DNA from: Microtetraspora fusca
Lineage (GTDB): Bacteria > Actinomycetota > Actinomycetes > Streptosporangiales > Streptosporangiaceae
Length of the DNA stretch: 34,603 nt
Assembly (NCBI RefSeq): GCF_001570365.1
Contig: NZ_BBYK01000088.1
Location: 1 to 34,603, forward strand
Direction: 5' to 3'
The notes beneath the pieces are model-generated. The model was not told the origin of the DNA. It was given only the letters and a program-made list of their open reading frames with translations, and did not search any database. Every line of letters begins with the position of its first letter. The stretch's first letter is position 1. Shown here piece by piece: positions 25,413-32,966 of this stretch. The translations under genes were made by a program, and so were the position numbers.

Positions 25413-25498
25413 CCAGGCGGAGCCGAACTCCACGGCGTCCCTCCAGCCGGAGGGGCGCCCTGAGAGAAGCAGAAAACCATACCTGTCAGGAGGTAACC

Positions 25499-25651
25499 AT
25501 GAAGAAGGTCCACCTTGGCTCCCAAGGTCTCGTCGTGAGCGCCGAGGGCCTGGGCTGCATGAGCATGAGCACCACGTACGGCCCGAGCGACGAGCAGGAG
25601 GGCCTCGCCACGCTTCCCAGCTCGTCAATGGGCATTCTGGGGCGCGCGTAG
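25499..25651 (+). pseudogene. N-terminal fragment of an aldo/keto reductase
   Basis: A perfect AGGAGG five bases before ATG 25499. The first 38 codons (KKVHLGSQGLVVSAEGLGC, then MSMSTTYGPSDEQEGLAT) are the start of an aldo/keto reductase. After about 25610 the sequence changes to unrelated codons and stops at TAG 25651. The catalytic Asp-Tyr-Lys-His residues of this ~330-residue barrel enzyme are all downstream and lost. A 3'-truncated gene with its translation signal intact. Confidence 0.72.
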
Positions 25652-25720
25652 ACGAGTTCGATTCGACGATCACAGTGGACCGTGTGACACGGTTCCGCTT
25701 CTGCACGAAGGAGTCAGGAA

Positions 25721-26083
25721 ATGATCAAGAAGATGCCACTCAAGGCTGGAGTGGTGGCCGTTGCGGTGGCGGCGGGCCTTATCACGTCCGCCCCCAGCGC
25801 GAATGCGGCTGGAAACTGCACCCACTACGAGAAGCCGGGCTATGCACAGCTATTCACCGACCCCTACTACCAGGGCGACTGCTTCGAGTACTCCTTAGGG
25901 ACGTACATAGAACTGCCCTCCTACGTGAAGAACAAGGTCTCTTCACTCAGGAGCTGGTCTAATTCGCCGCTTCGCTCCGTGTGGCTGTATGGGGACCCGG
26001 ACCTCGTGTTCCGCGCGGGGCCTAATGAGTGGTGGCCGAGCCTGCCGTCATGGATCGACGACAAGGCTGACTTCGCGTCCTGA
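25721..26083 (+). CDS. Small secreted beta/gamma-crystallin-like protein
   Basis: 120 residues with AAGGAG eight bases upstream of ATG 25721. Signal peptide 1-~29 (IKKMPLKAG, hydrophobic core, ANA cleavage). The mature part, LFTDPYYQGDCFEYSLGTYI then ELPSYVKNKVSSLRSW, matches the Greek-key motif of beta/gamma-crystallins: an aromatic-x-G turn and the N-x-x-S-S-L-R calcium-site signature. Cys in NCTHYEKPGY and in GDCF may form a disulfide. Similar small actinomycete proteins include protease inhibitors and calcium-binding wall proteins; the role here is unknown. It is the only intact gene between 24.4 and 26.6 kb. Confidence 0.75.
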   Translation: MIKKMPLKAGVVAVAVAAGLITSAPSANAAGNCTHYEKPGYAQLFTDPYYQGDCFEYSLGTYIELPSYVKNKVSSLRSWSNSPLRSVWLYGDPDLVFRAGPNEWWPSLPSWIDDKADFAS

Positions 26084-26435
26084 AACGCTCGCCGGATAGA
26101 GGCCAGGATCTCATCCGTCGCGCTGCGCACCATCGTGAGGGGAGCCGTTGGGGGCAGAGATTCACCCCGTCCAACTCGCGCCTGGTCTCAAGACGCTGCG
26201 GCTCTGATGTGCCGGCGGGCTGCCTTTCCGGGGCAGCCCGCCATTCATTGCTCCTGGACAGCGGGTCGGCTCGGAGCGGCCGGCACCTCGCCTTCACCAT
26301 CACAGCAAGACGAACGACCAGGACGATAGACCTTCAGAATCCCTGAAATCTCATCAACACCTGAAGAAGCCGGAGCGCCATCACGTAAGCCCAGGTCCTG
26401 CGGTTAGAGCGGCTGAAGAGCCTTGGAGGAACTCA
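26084..26435. other. Intergenic with one strong hairpin
   Basis: No supported gene. Contains the terminator at 26214-26242 and ends with a Shine-Dalgarno (GGAGGA) directly before the truncated ester-cyclase ATG at 26436. Confidence 0.5.
26214..26242 (+). terminator. Terminator after the crystallin-like gene
   Basis: A perfect 11-bp stem (26214-26224 with 26232-26242), seven-base loop, followed by ATTCATT. It lies 131 bases after the stop. Confidence 0.65.
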
Positions 26436-26565
26436 ATGGATAGTTCTTACTACCCGCCGACCGGCCGCTACGCGTCCTTCACCGCGACGACCGTCGACCG
26501 GATCGATCATCGACCACTGGGCCGACGCGGACTTCACCGACTTCCTCCAGAAACTGGCCGCATAG
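26436..26565 (+). pseudogene. C-terminal scrap of a SnoaL-like ester cyclase, frameshifted
   Basis: Frame one reads YYPPTGRYASFTATTVDRI; the next frame continues IIDHWADADFTDFLQKLAA and stops at TAG 26563. Joined, they match the end of SnoaL-like ester cyclases (P-T-G-R-x-x-S-F-T...DGRIVEHW-x-x-x-D). The N-terminal ~90 residues are gone. The ATG at 26436 has GGAGGA five bases upstream, so a short product may still be initiated. Part of the row of broken genes upstream of the methyltransferase. Confidence 0.55.
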
Positions 26566-26636
26566 CCCACTACCCGACCGGCCCCCACCCGACTTACCGT
26601 TCAACGACGTTCGGCCCTACCTGCGGAGGCGGTTTC

Positions 26637-27536
26637 ATGTCCGACACGGCGGAGCACGCAACCGGTTACCTCCTCGGTCATGCGGCGCTGGAACAGCGCA
26701 GGCTGCTCATCCAGGCGTCCTACGTCCGCCCCTGGACGGCACGGCTGTTGCGCCGCGCCGGGCTCACCGAGGGCATGTCCGTCCTGGACGTCGGGTCGGG
26801 CCTGGGCGATGTCGCGTTCATCGCCGCGGAGATCGTCGGCCCCGGCGGGCGCGTGGTCGGCGTCGAACGCGAACCCGCCGCCGTGGAGACGGCACGCGAG
26901 CGCGCCGCGTCCATGGGGTTCACGGACATCGTGAGCTTCGCGAACGCCGATCTGGCGGAGTTCGATCCGGCAGGGGTCGATCCGGCGGGTTCTGGCGCCG
27001 CGTGGCGACCGTTCGACGCGCTGGTCGGCAGGTTCGTCCTGCAGTACCTGCCGGACCCGGCCGCCGCGCTGCGCCGCCTGGCCGGGCTCGTCCGCCCCGG
27101 CGGCATCGTCGTCATGCACGACATGGACGTCTCCAACCCGGACGTCAGCGTCCCGCGCTGCGCACTCTGGAACGACTGCTACGCCCTGCTGAGCGCCCTG
27201 TTCCGCGCCCACGGGATCGCCCCGGACTTCGGCCGGCACCTCACCCGCGTGTTCCTGGACGCGGGCCTGCCGTGGCCGGATGTCGACTCCGGGGCCATGA
27301 CGGGCGGGAAGCCCGGCTCCACGGTCTTCACCTGGCTCGGTAGCGCCGTCCAGGCCGTCGAACCGCTCCTGCGCCAAGCCGGAATCGCCCTGCCCGACGG
27401 CCTGCTCGTCGACGACAAGCTCGTCGCGACGCTGGAGCGGGCGGTGCAGGAGAGCCGCAGCATGGTCCTGGGCAACACCCACTACGGAGCCTGGACCCGT
27501 CTCCACGACGGCCCCCACCGATCGGAGCGACCATGA
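26637..27536 (+). CDS. Class I SAM-dependent methyltransferase
   Basis: 299 residues from ATG 26637 with GGAGG eight bases upstream; the longer frame from 26436 is remnant sequence. Motif I LDVGSGLGDVAF (SAM-binding glycine loop), acidic motif II at GVEREPAAVE, motif III around ANADLAEFDP, and the family motif LVGRFVLQYLPDPAAALRRL followed by VRPGGIVVMHDMD. The C-terminal third is helical and probably contacts the substrate. Its stop overlaps the start of the prenyltransferase (ATGA, 4 nt), so the two are co-translated. The likely role is O-, N- or C-methylation of the aromatic substrate or product of the next enzyme. Target atom unknown. Confidence 0.88.
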   Translation: MSDTAEHATGYLLGHAALEQRRLLIQASYVRPWTARLLRRAGLTEGMSVLDVGSGLGDVAFIAAEIVGPGGRVVGVEREPAAVETARERAASMGFTDIVSFANADLAEFDPAGVDPAGSGAAWRPFDALVGRFVLQYLPDPAAALRRLAGLVRPGGIVVMHDMDVSNPDVSVPRCALWNDCYALLSALFRAHGIAPDFGRHLTRVFLDAGLPWPDVDSGAMTGGKPGSTVFTWLGSAVQAVEPLLRQAGIALPDGLLVDDKLVATLERAVQESRSMVLGNTHYGAWTRLHDGPHRSERP

Positions 27537-28480
27537 CCACCCCTCTCGCGTTCTCCCCCGACCTGTTCCTGCGCGACATTAGGACGACCGCCGACGCTAT
27601 CGGCGCGGCCTACTCCGAACCGGTGACACGGGCGGTCCTGGACGCCTACCCCGACAGCTTCCGCGACGGCGCCGTCCTGTGGCGCACCACCGACACACCC
27701 GGCGGCCCGCTCAACTACCGGTTCTACGAACGCCGCCCCACCGACTCGGTCGGCACCGCGATCCGCGCCGGACTCCTGGACCCGGGCCACACGCTGATCG
27801 ACCGGATCGCCTCCTGGAGCGCGCTGTATGGCGATGCCTCCACCGAACTCTGCGACTTCGACGCCGCGCACGGCCTCGCCAAGACCTGGGTCTACCTGGG
27901 TGGGATGCGCCCGGTCGACCAGGTGCTCGGCGCGTCCCACGTCCCTCAGGCGCTGCGCCTGCACGAGCCGCGCTTCCGCGCGCTGGGGCTGACCTCCGTG
28001 CGTCACGTCGCCGTCGACTACCACGGTGGTACCGCCAACCTCTACTTCCGGACGTCCTGCAAGATCACCCCGGACAAGGCCGAAGAGCTGATCGCCCTGG
28101 CGGGTGGCAACCCGCCCGAGCCGACCCTGTTCGACGACATGGCGACCTTCACACCACCCGACGGACACACCTTCTCGGTGACCATGAGCGTGCCCGACGG
28201 CCAGATTCACCGCGTCGGGTTCTACGCCCTCAAACTCCCCGCCAACCGGTTCCCCACCGTCGACGAACGCCTGGCCACCTTCTTCCGATCCGCCCCCTCC
28301 AGGGACGAAGAGGAGATGAACGCTATTGCCTGGTCCTTCGGCCCCGGCGGAAACGACTACACCAAAGCCGAACGCAGCTACAGCGGGCACCTGGTCGAGC
28401 TCATGAAGACCTGGAACAGCCCCATGACAGCCGCAAGAGGATCAGCACGGCACTCGACGGTTGATGACCGGCCATCGTGA
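27533..28480 (+). CDS. ABBA-type aromatic prenyltransferase (NphB/CloQ family)
   Basis: 315 residues. No DDxxD motif, as expected for the soluble ABBA fold. Features aligned by eye with NphB include RFRALGLTSVRHVAVDYHGG then TANLYFR, and HTFSVTMSVPDGQIHRVGFY, which carries alternating pyrophosphate-binding residues. The tail FGPGGNDYTKAERSYSGHLV then ELMKTW corresponds to the end of NphB. The early segment TRAVLDAYPDSFRDGAVLWR resembles the family start. These enzymes attach a dimethylallyl or geranyl group to phenols, naphthalenes, indoles or phenazines in secondary metabolism. Together with the overlapping methyltransferase it forms a two-gene tailoring operon; no polyketide or other scaffold enzyme is nearby. 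Confidence 0.85.
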   Translation: MTTPLAFSPDLFLRDIRTTADAIGAAYSEPVTRAVLDAYPDSFRDGAVLWRTTDTPGGPLNYRFYERRPTDSVGTAIRAGLLDPGHTLIDRIASWSALYGDASTELCDFDAAHGLAKTWVYLGGMRPVDQVLGASHVPQALRLHEPRFRALGLTSVRHVAVDYHGGTANLYFRTSCKITPDKAEELIALAGGNPPEPTLFDDMATFTPPDGHTFSVTMSVPDGQIHRVGFYALKLPANRFPTVDERLATFFRSAPSRDEEEMNAIAWSFGPGGNDYTKAERSYSGHLVELMKTWNSPMTAARGSARHSTVDDRPS

Positions 28481-28610
28481 CCACCAGGATGGCACGGCCG
28501 GGTGCGGTCACGCCGCCGCTTGGGGTACGGGCGGAACATGAAGGTGGCGCCCGCCCGGCGGTGGTCGTGGGCACAGCGGTCGCCAGCCACCGATGAGCAC
28601 ATATCCGATT
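28481..28610. other. Intergenic, no gene seen
   Basis: GC-rich spacer between the prenyltransferase stop and the tRNA-derived repeat. No terminator hairpin that I am confident of. Confidence 0.4.
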
Positions 28611-28705
28611 CTACTCGCTCCAAGATCGAAGCGAATCGAGAAGTCGCAGGTCAGGGGCCATATTTTATGAGTAGGGCGGGTGGGACTTGAACCCACGACC
28701 CACGG
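28611..28705 (-). repeat. Copy 1 of a ~95-bp direct repeat containing a tRNA 3' half
   Basis: 28611-28705 matches 31694-31787 in the same orientation with only a few differences, and the similarity weakly continues upstream. On the minus strand 28714-28672 reads CTCATAATCCG (anticodon loop with CAU), GGGTC, the T-arm GTGGGTTCAAGTCCCAC, and the acceptor strand CCGCCCT plus A. That is the 3' half of a CAU-anticodon tRNA (elongator Met or Ile2). The 5' half is absent. This is the classic footprint of integration into a tRNA gene (att core). Confidence 0.75.
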
Positions 28706-29463
28706 ATTATGAGTCGCCTTGATCAATGCCGTCCTATGTCTCCCTGTGTCGATTTCTATCCTTCCGCCCGCTGTTGTCTGTGTCGACGTGCCGGGTTGTG
28801 ACAGGTCATTCCAGCTCGCACCGCGTACACGCGAGCGAACAACGAGCGACCATCCCGGCGATGGCACGAGCAACCGTGTATGCCTGGGTGACGTTTCAGC
28901 CCCTGCCGTGTACACGCGGGTAAACATGGAGCAACCATGCACCCTTTACTGTGCCCACCCGCGCCGCTCCGAGGACAGGGCGGGCGTCACCCCGATGAGG
29001 GAAGCGGGTAGCGCCGACACAGAGAAGAACCCACACAGAAGCGGCAGGTTGCTCGGCCGCTCTCCTGAGTGTGCTTTCCACCGTCCAGCGGATCCGCTGC
29101 GCGTTCAGCGTCGCGAAGGCTCAGTGCGGCACCGCCCGCGGCCCGATAACGGGCTGTTAAGCACGCTGAGGCGAGCAGGCGGAGACGCGGCACGTTCCGG
29201 ACGAGCACTTGATATGAGCTAGATCACATTTTATCCACTCTTTACGTCAAGATCGTTCGCAGGTACCGTGTGCTCACTTTCTTAAAGACCGCTCCAATGT
29301 TGCTGAGTAGTTCCTGTGACTCAGTCTCTCGTGGGCGTGATGATCATCCGGACCTTTGACTGCCACACCACCATGACCGGCACCTCATTCTGCGGTCCGC
29401 TCTACGAGCACGTCTACCACACGGAATACGCGCCGTTGTGATCCGGATGGACTGGAGGCCGAG
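28706..29463. other. Long non-coding region upstream of the WD40 gene
   Basis: No frame has persuasive coding character. It contains an imperfect ~34-bp repeat pair (28822-28855 and 28909-28942, about 26/34 identical, 87 bp apart) with the shared core GTACACGCG. There is an AT-rich patch at about 29215-29300, unusual for this DNA, which is a plausible promoter or att-flanking region. The end carries the GGAGG binding site of the next gene. Confidence 0.5.
28822..28942. repeat. Two imperfect ~34-bp repeats, 87 bp apart
   Basis: Units at 28822-28855 and 28909-28942 share CCG-C/T-GTACACGCG and, after a short variable stretch, GAGC-G/A-ACCAT. They may be binding sites near an attachment site or remnants of a duplicated segment. 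No known function. Confidence 0.4.
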
Positions 29464-30891
29464 ATGAATGACCTGGCCGGAGCCCGCCATGTGGATGGAC
29501 GCGGCGGTCCTCGCCGGAGAACGTGCACGTTAGTGCTTGCCGTGCTCCTGGTCGTCTCCTGGGGCGTGGCTGGGCTCCTGTGGAAGCGTGAGCACGACAG
29601 GGCGTCGGTTCAGGAGCGGATCGCACTGGCTCATGGGCTCGCGCTCCACGCCGCGGAGTTGCGTGGCACCGCCCGTGGCATGGCCCTAGACCTCGGCTTG
29701 GCCGCAGTCAGGATCCACCCTGACGAGCAGACCCGGGCGGGGCTGATCGACACGATGGTCGGGATACGCGGCTATGAACTCACCCCGGACGTCTCCGGCG
29801 AGGTGGTGCTGAGCGACGACGGGCGGATCGCCCTGGCCGGCGGCGACGAAATGAGCGTATGGGACCTCACGACCTGGCTCGATCCCAAGATCGTCAATAA
29901 GTCCGATCGGGTCGCCGTGTTGAAGGACCGCAGGGAAGGCATGAGCATGACCGCGCTGAGCGGCGACGGCCGGACCGCGCTGACCGGCGGCGACGTCGGC
30001 GACACGATCGTGTGGGATCTCACCCATCCGGCCAAGCCGATCCGGGCGGCCGTAATGGCGGGCGGGAAGAACGCCGAGGACGACGCCAGCGTCCTGGCGA
30101 TGGCGTTGTCGCGCGACGGCCGCAGGGCGGTGACCGCCGACCTCGGCGGCGACCTGACCGTGTGGGATCTGACCGACCGGTCTCGTCCGGTGCGCCGGTC
30201 GGTGACGAGATTTCTCACCTTCGCCATCGTTGGCGACGTCAGACTCAGCGCGGACGGTGGGATCGCCGTCATCTCGTACGAGAGCAGTTTGTCCAACTAT
30301 CGAGCGGTGATGGTCTGGGACCTTTCCGATCCCTCGCGTCCGGTCAAATCGGCCGACCTGGTACCTGCCGAGAAGTATGCGAGGGCGACGGCGATGAGCG
30401 CGGACGGGCGCGTCGTCCTTGTCGGGGACGCGCATTGGGCCGAGGTCTGGAACCTCGATGACCCGTCGCGTCCGGTTCGCACGGCTACGCTTGATGTGCC
30501 CCTCAGGGATATGTATGACATGGCCTTGACGCCCGATGGGAAGACCGCCCTGCTCGCGGGACCGAGCGATTCAGCCATCCTCTGGGACCTTTCCGACCGG
30601 TCCAGGCCGGCCCGGCTGGCCGCGTTGAAGGGATACACGCGGGAGATCTACTCCGTGGCTCTCGGCGCCGATGGCGGCGTCGCCCTGGCGGCCGGCCCCG
30701 GCGGGGTCTTCCTGTGGGATCTCGGGGACCTCGCCGAGATCGTCGCCGACCCGGGGCGGGCTGCTTGCGGAGTCAACCCCGGCACGGAGATCAGCAAGGC
30801 GGACTGGGCCCGCTACACGGGCGGCGCGGACTGGTCGGACTACAAAGGTGAGGGCTTGTCTGACGCTCTTGCCGTTTGCTTCATCAGGTAG
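29464..30891 (+). CDS. Membrane-anchored seven-bladed WD40 protein
   Basis: 475 residues, GGAGG seven bases upstream. Basic N-terminus GGPRRRT, one membrane span (about 20-40), then a short helix (LDLGLAAVRIHPDEQTRAGL) that resembles the linker between the NTPase and WD40 parts of actinomycete nSTAND proteins. Seven V/L-W-D/N-L blade ends follow: SVWDLT, IVWDLT, TVWDLT, MVWDLS, EVWNLD, ILWDLS, FLWDLG. They complete a propeller. By the positive-inside rule the propeller is outside the membrane. The tail (residues about 430-475) is Cys-containing, unlike the repeats. No enzymatic domain. It lies between the two tRNA-derived repeats. Confidence 0.85.
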   Translation: MNDLAGARHVDGRGGPRRRTCTLVLAVLLVVSWGVAGLLWKREHDRASVQERIALAHGLALHAAELRGTARGMALDLGLAAVRIHPDEQTRAGLIDTMVGIRGYELTPDVSGEVVLSDDGRIALAGGDEMSVWDLTTWLDPKIVNKSDRVAVLKDRREGMSMTALSGDGRTALTGGDVGDTIVWDLTHPAKPIRAAVMAGGKNAEDDASVLAMALSRDGRRAVTADLGGDLTVWDLTDRSRPVRRSVTRFLTFAIVGDVRLSADGGIAVISYESSLSNYRAVMVWDLSDPSRPVKSADLVPAEKYARATAMSADGRVVLVGDAHWAEVWNLDDPSRPVRTATLDVPLRDMYDMALTPDGKTALLAGPSDSAILWDLSDRSRPARLAALKGYTREIYSVALGADGGVALAAGPGGVFLWDLGDLAEIVADPGRAACGVNPGTEISKADWARYTGGADWSDYKGEGLSDALAVCFIR

Positions 30892-31065
30892 GGCTCCATG
30901 TAACGCCTGCCTTCGCTCCGGCGCCTCGCGCCAGGCACGGAGTGTCAGAGCCGAGCCGGGACGGATGGGTGGGGGTGCCACAGCGTAGGGCTGTAGCGGG
31001 TCACTTGGGTTGATGACGCGCGGGCTCAGACCAAGCCGCACAGCCCCAGAGTTGGTGCAGGGTGT

Positions 31066-31263
31066 TCAGTCGAACTCGCCGCTTTTGACGCCGGCGATGA
31101 AGGCTTCCCACTCGCTGGGCGTGAAGATGAGGGCGGGGCCGTCGGGGTCCTTGGGGTCTCGAACCGCGTACAGGCGTTCGCCGGTCTTGTGGCCGTCAGT
31201 GGCCGAGATGACGGCCACCTCGACGCCGTCGCCGTTGGCGCCGCTGCGGGTGCTCTTGCGCAT
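31066..31263 (-). CDS. DUF397 domain protein
   Basis: 65 residues: RKSTRSGANGDGVEVAVISA at the N-terminus and the DPDGPALIFTPSEWEAFIAG block with the conserved Trp. These are the two halves of DUF397. Family members usually begin with a few more residues ending in Trp before RKS; here an in-frame stop lies six codons upstream, so the start has been shortened, and no ribosome binding site is seen. DUF397 genes normally sit beside an XRE/DUF5753 regulator, which is missing. It could be a slightly decayed or leaderless gene. Confidence 0.72.
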   Translation of the reverse strand: MRKSTRSGANGDGVEVAVISATDGHKTGERLYAVRDPKDPDGPALIFTPSEWEAFIAGVKSGEFD

Positions 31264-31693
31264 TCGGCGTGGAGGAGATCAAGCCGGGGCATCCTCGGTG
31301 GCCGGGCCGTCCCTGCCTGGTGTCAGGGGAGTGGTGGTCGTCGTCCATCCGCATCGGCCGATCGTTTCTCGGCCGGTGGTGTGGTGTGTGATGTGAGGCC
31401 CCGTGGAACATTGTGGAGTGGTCTGCGCGGGATGGCGGACGAAGTGGTCCAACCAGCGGAGTATTCGTCCGCTGGTATCAGAACGCGAGCCTTCGCCCGA
31501 AGTCGGCGGAGGGCGGGTGAAGCGTTCTTGGTCGTCAGTGGGGCAGCGTTGGAAGTTTCGGGCGGGAGGGGTGTTCTGGTGTGGTCTTCTCTTGATCGTC
31601 TTCGGGGTCTGAGCTGACGAAGGCCACCTAAACGATCTACCGCGTGCCCGGACGGTGCCCAAGAGCAGCCGACGAGCAACCATCGGCCGCCTT
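31264..31693. other. Intergenic, no supported gene
   Basis: Several open frames exist on both strands (for example 31403-31612 plus) but none has a binding site, family motif or consistent codon bias. Probably the decayed upstream part of the DUF397 locus. Confidence 0.45.
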
Positions 31694-31787
31694 CTGCTCG
31701 CTCCAAGATCGAAGCGAATCGAGAAATCGCAGGTAGGGGACATATTTGTGAGTAGGGCGGGTGGGACTTGAACCCACGACCCACGGA
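31694..31787 (-). repeat. Copy 2 of the tRNA-containing direct repeat
   Basis: Same orientation as 28611-28705. The T-arm and acceptor strand are identical, but three bases (TTA in the plus strand) are missing from the anticodon loop. This copy is therefore a more decayed tRNA 3' half (minus strand, about 31794-31753). The direct repeats delimit a 3.08-kb segment. Confidence 0.75.
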
Positions 31788-32192
31788 TGAGTGGAATTGA
31801 TCTTGTCGGAGGAGTGGGCTCCTGACCTGCGGTCCGGCGCGGCTTCGATCAACTTCCATCGGCGGCGTTCCGCGTATGTGCCGGATCTTGAAATGCGCGC
31901 CCGCGCACGCCTTGCCCGGCTGATCGTCCCGTCTGCCTCGACCCCCCGCGAAGCGGCAGCGGGCCGGCGACGGAGGGGCAAGCTCGTCTTCGCGTGTACG
32001 CCCGCCGGTTGCCGTTCCTCGATCATCGGATGCCAACGGTCACAGACGGGCTTGGGGCCGAAGGAGTCGGTCTGCTGGGCTTGCCTGGGTCGTGGCGGGC
32101 GGGACGATCAGGTTTCCACCTCAGCCAGCTACGGACCGGGTCACGCTCGCGCGATCATCCCGGAGCCGAGGCCCCCGCCGGAGGCATATTTG
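31788..32192. other. Intergenic with promoter-proximal repeat
   Basis: No supported gene. Contains the first copy of the 65-bp repeat at 32101-32165 and, just before the next gene, GGAGG. Confidence 0.45.
32101..32165 (+). repeat. 65-bp direct repeat upstream of small membrane gene, copy 1
   Basis: The first 37 bases (GGGACGATCAGGTTTCCACC onward) match 32853-32889 with two differences; the rest is about 80% similar. Copy 2 is 752 bases away. Each copy lies 30-50 bases upstream of a different small membrane-protein gene, so the repeat may carry a shared promoter or be the scar of a duplication. Confidence 0.65.
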
Positions 32193-32774
32193 ATGGATGA
32201 CAAGCGGCGGGGCCGATGCGATGCGCGTGAACCAGCGCCATATGAGCGGCGTCTCACGATCATGACTCGTACGCGCTGGGTCCTGCTTGTCGCGGCTGTC
32301 GTCGCTCTGGTCTTGGCGGGGCTGCTGTGGTGGATCACGACCGAGGGCACCCGGCAGCTTGATGGGCACATACGGCAGGCTCTTGAGAGTTATGAACGGG
32401 CGTTCGCAAGGGACGGTGCGGGGGCTACTCCGACACCTCTACCTCTGCGGCGGGATGGGTACGGCCCCCTTCTTGGCGCTCCGTCCGTCAAGAAAGTGAC
32501 CGTTCACCGGGACGGACAGACGCTCACCGCCGAGTTCACCGGGGGGAAGACCACTGGGCCTTGCGGCGCGGACTACACCGCGCGAGCCGTCGAATCTGCG
32601 CATGCGGCCCTGATCGTGGTAGAGGAGCATCCACACGAGAGGGGAAGTAGCTGGGATTGCCTGGATGTGGGATTCCGCAGGCAGGTGATCGTACGGCTCA
32701 GCCGTCCCCTGGGTGAGCGTGTGGTGCTGGAGGCCATGAAGGGGATGCCCGCTCCTGTTGATCTCATGAGATGA
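32193..32774 (+). CDS. Small single-pass membrane protein of unknown function
   Basis: 193 residues from ATG 32193, with GGAGG eight bases upstream; ATG 32262 (giving 170 residues) is an alternative. An N-terminal span (RWVLLVAAVVALVLAGLLWW), then an extracytoplasmic ~130-residue domain with Cys in GPCGADY and SSWDCLD that could form a disulfide. No family recognised. Likely exported-domain lipid-anchored-like architecture. Confidence 0.65.
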   Translation: MDDKRRGRCDAREPAPYERRLTIMTRTRWVLLVAAVVALVLAGLLWWITTEGTRQLDGHIRQALESYERAFARDGAGATPTPLPLRRDGYGPLLGAPSVKKVTVHRDGQTLTAEFTGGKTTGPCGADYTARAVESAHAALIVVEEHPHERGSSWDCLDVGFRRQVIVRLSRPLGERVVLEAMKGMPAPVDLMR

Positions 32775-32852
32775 CCCGGGCGACGGCGGGTCCATGGTCG
32801 GCTTGGTGTTGTGGATGCTGTGCACGGCGGGCGGCCCGAGCTGCCGGCGGCT

Positions 32853-32918
32853 GGGACGATTAGGCTTCCACCTCAGCCAGCTACGGACCCGGCTCGTGCT
32901 CGTGGCGATCACCCCGGA
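32853..32918 (+). repeat. 65-bp direct repeat, copy 2
   Basis: See copy 1 at 32101-32165. It ends about 48 bases before the ATG of the next gene. Confidence 0.65.
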
Positions 32919-32966
32919 GGCGGGCTCTTGCTGCCGGGGAGACGCCGAGATGACAATCACTCCGTG

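Noticed and set aside
24444-25706. 420-codon minus-strand open frame ending in the MmyB fragment
   Set aside because: Only the last ~85 codons resemble a protein. The rest is antisense to the SDR, tannase-like and aldo/keto reductase remnants.
28672-28760. Complete tRNA gene
   Set aside because: Only the 3' half can be folded. Upstream bases do not supply the D-arm, the 5' acceptor strand or the other side of the anticodon stem.
31403-31612. 69-codon frame with a hydrophobic tail
   Set aside because: No ribosome binding site, no coding bias and no homologous pattern; located in a decayed intergenic region.
31637-32036. Minus-strand frames containing WVVGSSPTRPT-like text
   Set aside because: This is the familiar spurious translation across a tRNA T-arm and acceptor strand; the underlying DNA is the tRNA remnant.
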